From Candidatus Symbiopectobacterium sp. NZEC151 (lineage in GTDB: Bacteria; Pseudomonadota; Gammaproteobacteria; Enterobacterales; Enterobacteriaceae), in NCBI RefSeq assembly GCF_025962655.1, contig NZ_JAGFPE010000002.1, forward strand, positions 310,001 to 374,000: a DNA stretch of 64,000 nt, written 5' to 3'. This document shows positions 53,437 through 62,726 of this stretch, in pieces; the first letter of the stretch is position 1; every line of letters begins with the position of its first letter. The notes under the pieces are model-generated. The model searched no databases. It was not told where the DNA came from and was given only the letters and a program-made list of their open reading frames with translations. A program made the position numbers and the translations under genes.

Positions 53437-54203
53437 TGTTTCGCAAATGCGCCAAAAAGCTGCTGGCCACGCTACTCGCCATGTTACTCATGGCGTGTAA
53501 TGAGAGCCACCTGCTTGAAAATTTGACGCAGCAACAAGCAAATCAGGTGTTGGCTGTTTTACAGCAATACGATATTGCGGCCCAAAAGCAAGGCGGTGGG
53601 AAAGGCGGCTACACGATCACCATTAACCGGGCTGAGGCCACTGCTGCATTATCGATTATCAATCTCTACCAGTTGCCCTGGTCAGGTGATGTACAAATCG
53701 GGCAGGCATTCCCGGAGAGCGCATTGGTAGCGTCTCCCAACGCAGAGCAGGCCAGGGTCATATCACTGCAAGAGCAACGCCTTGAACAGTCATTACGCAT
53801 TATTAGCCAGGTGGTAAATGCGAAAGTCCACATCAGTTACCCATTATTTAGCAATGATGCCGCCAATCGTTTCACCTCCGATCATGTCGGTGTGATCATT
53901 ACTCATAAGGGAAATATTGATGAAAGCGTATTTATTTCGCAGGTAAAGTCACTGATTAAAAACAGTCTTAGTAATATTCGCTATGAAAACATTTCTGTAG
54001 TGCTTTTTGCTGTTCCCGCTATTCAATACGTTCCCCCTACAAAAGTGCGTTCTGTCGACTTTACGGTTTGGCAAGGCGCGCTGATACTTGCGCTACTCAT
54101 GGTGTTAATGACAGGAATTTATTTCATCGCCAAGATGATGCGCCGTTCAACGCCCAATGATGCGGTAACACCGATGACGCATGAGAAGGAGCCACCGGCA
54201 TGA
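53433..54203 (+). CDS. prgK: T3SS inner-ring lipoprotein PrgK
   Basis: PrgK makes the inner ring of the base. The 256-residue protein has a lipoprotein signal (LLMAC, Cys22), the YscJ ring-building domains (LTQQQANQVLAVLQQYDI and the ISQVVNAKVHISYP stretch) and a C-terminal membrane segment (about 210-232). The ATG overlaps the prgJ stop (ATGA). Confidence 0.96.
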   Translation: MMFRKCAKKLLATLLAMLLMACNESHLLENLTQQQANQVLAVLQQYDIAAQKQGGGKGGYTITINRAEATAALSIINLYQLPWSGDVQIGQAFPESALVASPNAEQARVISLQEQRLEQSLRIISQVVNAKVHISYPLFSNDAANRFTSDHVGVIITHKGNIDESVFISQVKSLIKNSLSNIRYENISVVLFAVPAIQYVPPTKVRSVDFTVWQGALILALLMVLMTGIYFIAKMMRRSTPNDAVTPMTHEKEPPA

Positions 54204-54769
54204 ATATTTGTCATGAGCAGCTCTTTCGTATTCTGTACCACCCAGTCGCTTACGCACACCCTTCTCATCTACCGGATACCTGGCGCGCAAAGGAGCGCGC
54301 CAGCGAACCCTTACTGAATTACTGGCTTTATAGACGCTACCAACTTGCCTCCCCCCCAAAAAACTGGGATGCATCATGCACGCTGGCGGCAGTCATGATA
54401 AAGCAATGGCATAACATGCCGGACATTGCTCATTTATTAGGGGGGTATCTTCTTAAATCATCAATGTCAGATCTCAACCTGGCGCTATTTTCAGATCCAC
54501 AATTGCTTAATTTTATTGCATTGCCACTGATGCACCATGTCGATCCCGGCCCGCTTAAGCAAGGACGGTATACGATGCTGGCTTGTGGGGCAAGGTTCAT
54601 ATTAAATCAATGCCATCCGATTCCACAGGCCCTGCAACAACGATTTATGTTGTTGTTCCCCACCGGCATTGAACTCCCAAAAATAGACGCGCCACCTACA
54701 CCCGATCATCTCAACTTATTCAATATGGCCACGCATTATGCGAACAATTTCCCTGGCAGAACTGCCTGA
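54200..54769 (+). CDS. orgA: T3SS sorting-platform accessory OrgA (MxiK)
   Basis: OrgA links the PrgH ring to the SpaO pods. The 189 residues begin with the family pattern (LFRILYHPVAYAHPSHLP, then NYWLYRRYQL). It overlaps prgK by 4 bases and orgB by 32. Confidence 0.9.
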   Translation: MNICHEQLFRILYHPVAYAHPSHLPDTWRAKERASEPLLNYWLYRRYQLASPPKNWDASCTLAAVMIKQWHNMPDIAHLLGGYLLKSSMSDLNLALFSDPQLLNFIALPLMHHVDPGPLKQGRYTMLACGARFILNQCHPIPQALQQRFMLLFPTGIELPKIDAPPTPDHLNLFNMATHYANNFPGRTA

Positions 54770-55400
54770 AGAGTGCCGCGACTCAGTACTGATTAGGTCT
54801 AAAAATCGTAAACAACAATGCCGTTCCCAAAATGCCATTGAGCATACCTTACGCCGCTGCCATGAGATTTATGATGAACAAAAGCAGACATCCGAGGAGA
54901 TAAAAAAGCAGAAAGAAAAGGAAGGATTTTCCGCAGGTTTCAAACTGTTCTTCACCACAATGCTTTCCATGCTGAACGACTATGAAACGCTACAGCATCA
55001 ACGCTGGACAGAGCAGCGCCAACATTTGCAGAAGGCGCTGACCCAAACCTTGCACGATCCGATCATCGTTGAATACGTGGTTACACAGTTAAACGCGCAT
55101 TGCAGCCATAGCGATGCGATGACGCTTATCTTGCCCGAGGGTGTCGCGGTACCTGACCTATCGCCACATTTGACGTGTTTAACCACTCATGAAAATCACA
55201 TTACGCTGCAATGTGGCTCGCACGCACTACGCTTTCCTGCGCAAGCACTTTGCCAGCAATGGATGACACAGGCTGATAGCGAAACACAGGAATTCACACA
55301 GCAACTGGATGCATTAACGCCAGCAACGCTACAAGAGATTATTGACATGCTGCAACAGGCTATACCCACTTTCACATACACTGCCAAGGATGAAGATTGA
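54738..55400 (+). CDS. orgB: T3SS ATPase stator OrgB (MxiN)
   Basis: OrgB is the YscL-type stator that ties the ATPase to the sorting pods. The 220 residues have a charged helical N-terminal half and a compact C-terminal domain. Position after orgA and before orgC matches SPI-1. The 32-base overlap with orgA is unusual but keeps coupling. Confidence 0.88.
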   Translation: MRTISLAELPEECRDSVLIRSKNRKQQCRSQNAIEHTLRRCHEIYDEQKQTSEEIKKQKEKEGFSAGFKLFFTTMLSMLNDYETLQHQRWTEQRQHLQKALTQTLHDPIIVEYVVTQLNAHCSHSDAMTLILPEGVAVPDLSPHLTCLTTHENHITLQCGSHALRFPAQALCQQWMTQADSETQEFTQQLDALTPATLQEIIDMLQQAIPTFTYTAKDED

Positions 55401-55771
55401 TGATATCACGCACCCAACCCGAAGGAATTAATCCCGTATCGAATCATGTCCCTGGCCCAGACAATGATGGCTTCGACGCCCTGGTTTTGCACTACCTTAG
55501 CGTTAATCATCCGCAGGGCAATCTGCAAAGCATACTGGAAAAACTGAAAGCGCTTGCGCCCAACTCACCATTAACGTTAATGGCTCTGAGTAGAGCAGTA
55601 AATGTCGCTAACGCAAAGATGCGCAAGGACCCCGCACATGCGCAATACGCGAATACGATTCTCTACAAAAGGGCCATGCAACTTACAGGTACTAATATCC
55701 TATACACGACGATGATGAATGATATATTTTTCCCTACGGATGAGGAGAATACGGTTCTGGACAAATTTTAA
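55397..55771 (+). CDS. orgC: OrgC-like needle-assembly protein
   Basis: The 124-residue protein occupies the orgC position and overlaps orgB by 4 bases. SPI-1 OrgC (about 150 residues) is a secreted factor that promotes needle polymerisation. Similarity is weak by eye, so the name rests mainly on position. The middle (SILEKLKALAPNSPLTLMALSRAVNVANAKM) is helical. Confidence 0.68.
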   Translation: MMISRTQPEGINPVSNHVPGPDNDGFDALVLHYLSVNHPQGNLQSILEKLKALAPNSPLTLMALSRAVNVANAKMRKDPAHAQYANTILYKRAMQLTGTNILYTTMMNDIFFPTDEENTVLDKF

Positions 55772-55815
55772 CACCATCATGGCATTGCTTTAGACATTAG
55801 CAGAGAGTGACCAAC

Positions 55816-55834
55816 GCCACCTTTAAAAGGTGGC
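55816..55834. terminator. Terminator between orgC and the ToxR-like gene
   Basis: GCCACCTTT and AAAGGTGGC form an almost continuous palindrome between the two convergent stop codons. The loop is tiny, so the real paired stem is about 8 bases. Confidence 0.5.
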
Positions 55835-55847
55835 AAGGAGCGCCTGT

Positions 55848-56519
55848 TTAGCGTTGATTTGTCCATTCCGACGAGTGAACTTCACCATCTTGCTCAATGA
55901 CAACCGAATGTCCCGAGGTCATCGAATTTTTCGTTAAATACCATAACAGGTAAGCCGTAATGATAAACACCACAACCAGCACTGCATTCCTGAGACGCAT
56001 ATTTTTTTTCTTTGGCCTGACACAAGGAGAAATCGCCAATGAATTGACAGGAATGGATGTCAGATTGATCAATGAGGTTCTGTCATAAACAAACTGCCCA
56101 CACGACGTGTCATACTGCGCCGTATAGAGGGTTTCTACTTCAGGGTGAGTGCTAAAAGCATCCTCCACCACACCTGCCTGAGGCTCATCAAAAGAAGGGG
56201 TCACACCAAAACGGTATCCCAACTTAGGGATAGTCACGATGATTTGCTTATCTTTATCCTGCAAATTACGCCGCAGTGCGCGGATCACCTGCGCAATGCT
56301 TTGCGATGTTACATATCCCCCTTCCCACACACAGGACAGGAAATCATCCTGTGACACGGGATGAGGGTATCTTTCGCAAAGCAGAGCCAACACATCGGAC
56401 TCCTTTTTCCTTAATTGATATAAGGTGTCACCACAGCTTAATGTCCTGAGCTTGGGGCTAAAAATGAAGCCAAGAAAGTAAATATTGCCATCATTCATTA
56501 AGCTAATGTTCATTTGCAT
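55848..56519 (-). CDS. Membrane-anchored ToxR/CadC-type transcriptional regulator
   Basis: This 223-residue protein has an OmpR/PhoB-type winged helix at the N-terminus (about 15-108; LRKKESDVLALLCER, SQSIAQVIRALRRNLQDKD, TIPKLGYRF), a linker, one membrane segment (about 178-196, NAVLVVVFIITAYLLWYL) and a short periplasmic tail of about 25 residues. It is positioned like a dedicated T3SS regulator. SPI-1 uses HilA, which has a similar DNA-binding domain but no membrane anchor. No partner ToxS/CadB-like gene is visible. It is probably a signal-responsive activator of this locus (inference). Confidence 0.82.
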   Translation of the reverse strand: MQMNISLMNDGNIYFLGFIFSPKLRTLSCGDTLYQLRKKESDVLALLCERYPHPVSQDDFLSCVWEGGYVTSQSIAQVIRALRRNLQDKDKQIIVTIPKLGYRFGVTPSFDEPQAGVVEDAFSTHPEVETLYTAQYDTSCGQFVYDRTSLINLTSIPVNSLAISPCVRPKKKNMRLRNAVLVVVFIITAYLLWYLTKNSMTSGHSVVIEQDGEVHSSEWTNQR

Positions 56520-57524
56520 ATCCGCCTGATATTTTATCTAACAAAGGAATCCACCATCAGGGAATTCTCACTACAAACCATGGTGGCAGTGATTACCTCT
56601 CCTCCTTAAATGTCTGCCACCAAGATACTCATCATCCATCCTTATGATAACCCACCATAAAAACGCACCTTGATTGGTTCATGCAGCAGCGAAAATATTT
56701 TATAAAAACATGAAGTGAAATAATAAAAACGATGTTTTGATTTCTAATACATTGTTTTTTTCTTAATGCAATGCATACATGATCATTGTAAATGCGCGGA
56801 ATTAAAAACTGTTTAAAACTATTAATAACATTGCATCCAATCGATAAGACAAATCATACCAAGATAAAAATGGCATTTAATAACCAAGTGTAACTATTAT
56901 TTTCAATTAAGCTACAAAAAGAAAAATACGCCACAATCAGATATAAAAATGTCATTTCACTGGTGGTTTCCCATCAAAAGAAAAACATATAAGTGCATGA
57001 TTTTCAATGCATTGAAACAGAAAAAACCGATAGCCAATTAAAAGACAATCTCACCACAACACTTTCACACATTCCATTCGAAATCATCAAATAAAATGGC
57101 TCCACGATCAATGCCAGCTAATCTATTTTCAGATTCGCGATGGCCACGCCAGGTCTTTTAGCGATAAGTGATCAGAGAAAAAAAGTAAATATATATACAA
57201 TAATAATTTTTAAGACAGGCTATCACGCCAGGCTGCTAGCATAGGTTATTTGGCTCGGTGCATAACAGTTGCCACATTGAAAATGTCTCACCAAGCCATT
57301 AAAAATAATAAAACATAATTTTACTATGAAAGCGGTTTTGTGGTATTGGTTAGACATTGATATAACCCCCTTTTTTCAAGATATGATTCATTTATGATAT
57401 GGCACTATAATCTTCCGGGCAGGGTTACTCTTGCAAAAAACGATTCTTGCAAAACTTCCCTGCCCTCGTCACGGTAAATAATAAGGATGCACCCAGGTTA
57501 TATCCCTCAGGGCGCAAGCAGAGC
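56520..57524. other. AT-rich noncoding stretch, ~1 kb
   Basis: About 1 kb lies between the ToxR-like gene start and the invasin stop. It is strongly AT-rich, and no frame in it has a plausible start and composition. A long-loop inverted repeat GGGCAGGG/CCCTGCCC (57417-57424 and 57458-57465) near its end encloses CTTGCAAAA twice (57430-57438, 57446-57454) and may end invasin transcription. It is a probable H-NS-bound region and carries the regulator's promoter. Confidence 0.45.
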
Positions 57525-60500
57525 TTATCCGTGCCACCGGAAAGGATGTGTGGTGACCTCCGACAAACCGGTAAAGGTTATACGCGTTTGCAAAATGCCC
57601 GAGCCGGAATGGCTGGCCCAACACTGTTCCTTAATCGCATAAACATGTGACTTCTCTTGATAGCCCACATCAGCGCTCGTAAAGACGCCTGGATTAATGG
57701 GATAATTAACGTTACGCGTATCACCTTGCCCATCGATAACCTTGTGTACAATGGTCAACGGTGCCATCAGCCTCCTTTGCCCTGCTAAATCAAAACGCGT
57801 GTTGGGTTGTACCAGTGCATGATGCATTTTGCCAAAATGGCTTCCTTGGCACGCATCATCATACTCTCCCGTGCTGGTGACAATTCTGCGCGAATAATAC
57901 GAGGTCGCCAAATGGCTGCCGTATATTTGCGTCGGTTTGGTCGGGTTGACACTTGCCTCAGAAGTGGATGTTTTCCCTTGCAATATGCCATGGCCATAAG
58001 CAACCACCTCCACGTGTACACGCTTACCGATATAGCGTTCCTGCGGGCTAAAAGCGGTTTCGACGCTGCCAGTCGGTGAATCAATACGTTGATAATCGAG
58101 TTTGCGGCCCCATTCATCGAGTAACGTCACCTCGACATAATGCGGAGCATCATAAGGGGTGCTGCTGTTAACCGACCAGATTACGCGCAGTTTATCCTCG
58201 GTGAAAACCGGGGCCCATATCTGCCCTGACTCCACCAGGAAGCCGTTGTTGCCATATTTTACCCCCGATACGCTGGGCATAGGCGTAGTGAACACCTGCA
58301 CATCGTAAGCGCCCGTGCTGCTGGTATAAAACGCATTTTCCTGAATCGTCAGCCGAAGTCGGGTTTTGCCTTTTTTTAATGGCCCTGAGATCTGCCCTTG
58401 AGGCGTGATGGCAATGACTTCCTGATCGCTTGAACTCCACTCAACGATGGCATCGGCAGGCAGGTTCGTCGGTTTCTGTAACGTGAATACGCTGAGATCG
58501 GTCGTCGTCACGACCTCTGATGCAAAACGCACCGGTACACTTCCCTTACTTAACAGGTATGAAACGTTCACCGTCTCAGAGAGAAACTGTGCGGTTTCCT
58601 GCGTATGAAGGGAGATCAGGGCATTGCCCGGCGCGATCGGACGGAGCTCACCGCTGTCCGTTACCTGAACCACGCGTTCCCGATCGCTCTGATAGGTTAA
58701 CGGTAACGATGCGCCAACATCTGGGTTAGTGAAATGGCCTTCCACAGAATACGTCTTCCCCTCCCCCCAGACAGCCGCAATCTGTTGAGTTTTGACATTG
58801 AGCCCAGGCGACGCTTTCGCAATCTGAAGCTGGTAGCTCGCACTGGCGGGATGATATTGCGCGTTCCCCGCGGTCTGCACCGTGATGGCTACGGTTCCCG
58901 CTTTACGCAGCGTTATTTGCCCCGTTCCCCTGGCAACCGATGCAATGTCAGGATCGGAACTTGACCACATTTGTTGCAGCGTCGCAGGCGCCCCTTTTAC
59001 CGTCTGAGAGTGGCGAAATTGATGCGTATACGTCACCTTTTGTAGGGCATTGTCGAACTGCAAATCCGGCATCACTGCGCCCACCGAGATAACCACAGTG
59101 CTGCCTATGGATTTTCCTTCAACGCTTGCATTCAGAGACACGCGCCCCTTCTCTACTGATGTTGCCCTGGCCTGATAGGAGCCATCCTGGTTATCGCGCG
59201 TTGGCGTAATAGAAAATCCGGGAAGCGACGCTGCGCCATGAAACACCACCGTTTTACCCGAAATCGCATTACCGTAGACATCCCGCAACATTACGTTCAA
59301 CAATGCGGCATCTTTACCGTCGGAACCAATCTCCGTTTTATCCGCGTGGAATCGAGAAACATCTTGGTCAACGGCAGCGGGATCAATCGTGACATCGGGT
59401 GCCTTTTTTTGGTTCCGATCGTTCAGATACGCCGTCATGCGCAGAATGCCTGCCGTTTGAGTGTTTAAAGTGATATGAGCGATCCCATTGGCATCGGTAC
59501 TCGTAATCCGCTCTCCCGTGCTGACATCACCCTCCGGCTGCCAAAATACCATCATGCCCGGTAGCGGATTGCCATTGGGATCGACAATGGTTGCGCTGTA
59601 AGTGATGCCAACAGGATCTCCGGCGGTCAATCGCATCCTGTTGACACTTACTGCGTCAATAACCCCTTGGCTGCCATCGCCGGTCACCACCAAGGGTTGC
59701 GTAAGACTGAGCGGAACATCATTGACGCGCACGGAAAGCAACACCTCTTGTGCATGTGTCGAGCTGACCTCGATGCGATAGCGTCCTTCCGCGAACGCTT
59801 TGGTTTCACCAAACAGTACGTTGGATTTGTCGCTGACAGCAACGACGCGCTGCCCTGTCAGTGGATTGCCTTTGTTGTCGCGCAATACCAGCAGCAAGAC
59901 CGCCTTTTCTTTGCCTGCCACCAGCGTGGTGGGGTGAACCCGTAACGAGGAGTGAGCTTCCGATAACGTACCGGTTGTGAAGATTATCGTCTCCGCCGCG
60001 CGCGTTGAAAGTGGGCTCGACGCTGTGACAGTAACACCAAACGCCTGGCTACTGGTTATAGCGGTTACGGCAACACCCTCCTGGTTGGAAAGGCTTTGCA
60101 CGTTGCTAAACCTGACCACACGAGCATCACGATCGGAAGACCAGTTCACTCTGACACCCGGCACGGGGTTACCCTGAGCATCCTTGATCAACGCACGATA
60201 GTGCACTGGTGATTGGCCGTCCGCGATGTAAGGTGCTGCGGAGGGCAATAGCTCGACCACCTGTGCAGTGTGGTGCTCAGGCTGGAATGCCAGCGTAACC
60301 TGATGCGCGGATGAACCCTGAGTATGCGCAGTCACCGTGGTGTTGCCCGCCCGGGTACTGGTCAGTGATACCCGAGCTTCGCCTTGAGCATCAGTGAGCG
60401 CGGTCGCACTTATCACGGCGCCATTGTCAGCCTGCAAGTGTATCTGCACATCGGGAACCCGATGTCCACTGGCATCCGTGACGGTAACGCTAACCGCATT

Positions 60501-62201
60501 GGCCGCTTTACCGTTGGCTACGGCATTATTTGTTTCCACCGCCAAATCGCTAATGGCAGCGCTTGCCGCATCCGCAGTCAACGTGACACGCGTTGTCGCC
60601 AGCGTGATGTCACGCGCAGAAGGCGCGATGGTGAACACGGTGGGCTGCGTGCCAGCCGTTAAGGTTGCGGCATATTCTCCCGCAGACTGGCGCTGAAATG
60701 CAGAAATCACCGAGGCATCCGCACTGCGCTTCGTCCTTTTTGCCGAAATCTGAATCTCATTGGGATCCAGATCGACAGGATTTCCGTGCAGATCTCTCAC
60801 CTTAAGCGTTAAGCGCTGCTGCGCTTTACCATTGGCGGGGAGCGAGACATTTTCTGGCTCAAGGCTGCTGTTGAGTGCGCTGACCTCTGCGGGTAATACC
60901 GTCACCTGCGTTGTCGCACTGCGCGACATATTGCCTTGCGTATCCACCGCAACCGCACTCATGCTGTAGGTATTCTCTCCTTGCGGGCGATACTGCGGCA
61001 ATTGAACACTGAAACGATCGTGGCTCTCTTTAATAATCTTTCCCCCTTGCGCCAGTAACGCAGAGGCAGACCAGTCAATGCGCGCCAGAGCATATTTGCT
61101 ATTGACGGAAAGGGGGAACGCCTTCTGCTCACCGCCATATCCCATCAGTAAAGATGGGGTAAACAGATGAAGCAGGCGGGATTTACGATACTCCAGGACA
61201 ATCTGATTATTACGATCGACGAAATCAAACCGGCTGCCAGCAACGCGACGCAGAGCGGTCACCTGCCCAGGGTCGATCTGCTGATGCCACGGTTGATTCA
61301 AGCGGTAATTGAGTTCCATTCCCCATCGCGTCTCACTCGCCCCTGATTTCCCCTGACGCTGTTCGGCGTTTAAGGTCAAGAGCGGGAACGGCGTATAGCT
61401 GGACCCTATCGTGAGAGCATAAGGGTTGCGTTGGCGGTCATCTTTGCCAAACAGCGCCACCTCATCACCGTAATATTGTTCATAGACCAACTTGCCGCCA
61501 AGCTGTGGCCAGTCTGGCAAATATCCCTCGGTGCGAATATCCCAGCCATGCGCGGGACGCGCCTGATAATCAACAATGTCTGGTGATGGTTTCCAGCCGC
61601 TCATGCGTAAATAACTATTGAAACCAAACTTTAAAAAATCACGCCAATACTCCAGGCCAAAACCGATGCGAGCATGGGACTGAGACAGGTCATAATCAAG
61701 AAAAGCGTTCCCCCCAATGAGATAATCGTTTGAGCTATAACGCACGCCAAATCCCAGATTGGTCTGAGGATGGTCATCATTATTATGTAAGCTTGCCTGC
61801 ATAAAAATCAGCCGATCTTTCTGTTCCTGCAACGGATACAGCACATCGAATTGAGACCGTTTTAACGAAAACTCCCGATCTATGCCAAACTGTGCGCGAA
61901 CAGAAGCATAGGGGCTTAACCATTGCGTAATCGCCTGGCTGGCGCGTTCTGCCGCAACGCCACGCGCCATGTCAGAAGAATCGGCTCGATGGCGGTCACT
62001 TAACCATCCTCCGGCCCGGGAAGCCCATTCCGCCAGGGTCTGTTCCTCAGCGCCGACAGCGTCGACAGTGGGTGCTGGCTCGGCGAAAACCCGTGACACG
62101 GAAAACGTACCGAGAAGCGGAAAGCAGACCTGAATGCCTATATTTATCCAGACAAAAAGTTTTTGACAGAATGTCGTTCCCCGCTGGGGAGTCATGTTCA
62201 T
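57525..62201 (-). CDS. Inverse autotransporter adhesin (invasin/intimin family)
   Basis: This is a 1558-residue outer-membrane adhesin, self-displayed through its N-terminal barrel. A signal peptide (cleavage near VFAEPAP) is followed by a helical linker and the intimin-type beta-barrel (about 80-400; QWLSPYASVRAQFGID, GFGLEYWRDFLKFGFNSYLR). About six Ig-like Big_1 domains span roughly 435-1040 and three Big_2-like domains roughly 1043-1305. A distinct C-terminal domain from about 1313 contains two cysteines (DDACQGS, KEQCWAS) that could form the disulfide typical of invasin tips. The receptor is unknown. It ends next to the T3SS region, where it could supply the tight cell contact secretion needs. 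Confidence 0.93.
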   Translation of the reverse strand: MNMTPQRGTTFCQKLFVWINIGIQVCFPLLGTFSVSRVFAEPAPTVDAVGAEEQTLAEWASRAGGWLSDRHRADSSDMARGVAAERASQAITQWLSPYASVRAQFGIDREFSLKRSQFDVLYPLQEQKDRLIFMQASLHNNDDHPQTNLGFGVRYSSNDYLIGGNAFLDYDLSQSHARIGFGLEYWRDFLKFGFNSYLRMSGWKPSPDIVDYQARPAHGWDIRTEGYLPDWPQLGGKLVYEQYYGDEVALFGKDDRQRNPYALTIGSSYTPFPLLTLNAEQRQGKSGASETRWGMELNYRLNQPWHQQIDPGQVTALRRVAGSRFDFVDRNNQIVLEYRKSRLLHLFTPSLLMGYGGEQKAFPLSVNSKYALARIDWSASALLAQGGKIIKESHDRFSVQLPQYRPQGENTYSMSAVAVDTQGNMSRSATTQVTVLPAEVSALNSSLEPENVSLPANGKAQQRLTLKVRDLHGNPVDLDPNEIQISAKRTKRSADASVISAFQRQSAGEYAATLTAGTQPTVFTIAPSARDITLATTRVTLTADAASAAISDLAVETNNAVANGKAANAVSVTVTDASGHRVPDVQIHLQADNGAVISATALTDAQGEARVSLTSTRAGNTTVTAHTQGSSAHQVTLAFQPEHHTAQVVELLPSAAPYIADGQSPVHYRALIKDAQGNPVPGVRVNWSSDRDARVVRFSNVQSLSNQEGVAVTAITSSQAFGVTVTASSPLSTRAAETIIFTTGTLSEAHSSLRVHPTTLVAGKEKAVLLLVLRDNKGNPLTGQRVVAVSDKSNVLFGETKAFAEGRYRIEVSSTHAQEVLLSVRVNDVPLSLTQPLVVTGDGSQGVIDAVSVNRMRLTAGDPVGITYSATIVDPNGNPLPGMMVFWQPEGDVSTGERITSTDANGIAHITLNTQTAGILRMTAYLNDRNQKKAPDVTIDPAAVDQDVSRFHADKTEIGSDGKDAALLNVMLRDVYGNAISGKTVVFHGAASLPGFSITPTRDNQDGSYQARATSVEKGRVSLNASVEGKSIGSTVVISVGAVMPDLQFDNALQKVTYTHQFRHSQTVKGAPATLQQMWSSSDPDIASVARGTGQITLRKAGTVAITVQTAGNAQYHPASASYQLQIAKASPGLNVKTQQIAAVWGEGKTYSVEGHFTNPDVGASLPLTYQSDRERVVQVTDSGELRPIAPGNALISLHTQETAQFLSETVNVSYLLSKGSVPVRFASEVVTTTDLSVFTLQKPTNLPADAIVEWSSSDQEVIAITPQGQISGPLKKGKTRLRLTIQENAFYTSSTGAYDVQVFTTPMPSVSGVKYGNNGFLVESGQIWAPVFTEDKLRVIWSVNSSTPYDAPHYVEVTLLDEWGRKLDYQRIDSPTGSVETAFSPQERYIGKRVHVEVVAYGHGILQGKTSTSEASVNPTKPTQIYGSHLATSYYSRRIVTSTGEYDDACQGSHFGKMHHALVQPNTRFDLAGQRRLMAPLTIVHKVIDGQGDTRNVNYPINPGVFTSADVGYQEKSHVYAIKEQCWASHSGSGILQTRITFTGLSEVTTHPFRWHG

Positions 62202-62510
62202 ATTTATTCACCGTAAAAAAAGAAGAAAAACGAATTACAAAAATCAAGAAATAAAAACATGGCCATCTACTATGAAAGCCTATTTATTCATCACTGGAAA
62301 TTTCAAAAAACAATTAACATCGACCAGAATACGAAAAGGCAGGATACGCCCAAAATCAGGGCGAAGAAATTAACGCCACATCAACACAATATATTGGAAC
62401 ATATAACCTCATGAACGCTCTTCCTAATTTCGATACACTCATTTTAAAAAAATTTAAAAAACAAACCCACAAACCAAAAATCGACTCAAATAAAAAAAAG
62501 AAAAAAGAAA
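62202..62510. other. AT-rich divergent spacer before the gspS operon
   Basis: About 310 AT-rich bases separate the invasin start from a small membrane-protein gene. No gene is supported; a frame from 62411 runs through poly-A codons and is not convincing. It presumably contains the promoters of both sides. Confidence 0.4.
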
Positions 62511-62723
62511 ATGAATATCATTTCAATCTTATTTCGCGCATTTATCTTCTCCCTCCTGACTATCGCAGCATTATCAGGTTACACACTGGGCAAACAGCAT
62601 GTGCTTTTGACGGGAACGATTGGTGCTATCATGGAGCCACATCTGTCTGAGACGCTCCTTTGGCTGAAGGGCAAAGAGGGATTTCAATTGCTACGGCCAG
62701 AGAGGCATACATCTGAGGTCTGA
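62511..62723 (+). CDS. Small membrane protein upstream of gspS
   Basis: This 70-residue frame has a hydrophobic N-terminal segment (IISILFRAFIFSLLTIAALSGYTLG) and a short hydrophilic tail. It ends 3 bases before the gspS ATG, which suggests co-translation. It lacks a clear ribosome-binding site (an A-rich leader precedes it). I recognise no family. Confidence 0.5.
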   Translation: MNIISILFRAFIFSLLTIAALSGYTLGKQHVLLTGTIGAIMEPHLSETLLWLKGKEGFQLLRPERHTSEV

Positions 62724-62726
62724 CTA

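Noticed and set aside
55848-56519. Calling the OmpR-type regulator HilA
   Set aside because: HilA is soluble and about 550 residues with a TPR region; this protein is 223 residues with a membrane anchor.
57417-57465. GGGCAGGG/CCCTGCCC as a firm terminator for the invasin gene
   Set aside because: The loop is 33 bases and no T tract follows on the minus strand, so it is mentioned only as a possibility.
57447-57650. A 67-codon frame near the invasin 3' end
   Set aside because: It runs into the conserved invasin C-terminus on the other strand and has no start signal.
62411-62650. A 79-codon frame before gspS
   Set aside because: It passes through an A-rich tract encoding polylysine and overlaps the better-placed 70-residue frame that ends next to gspS.
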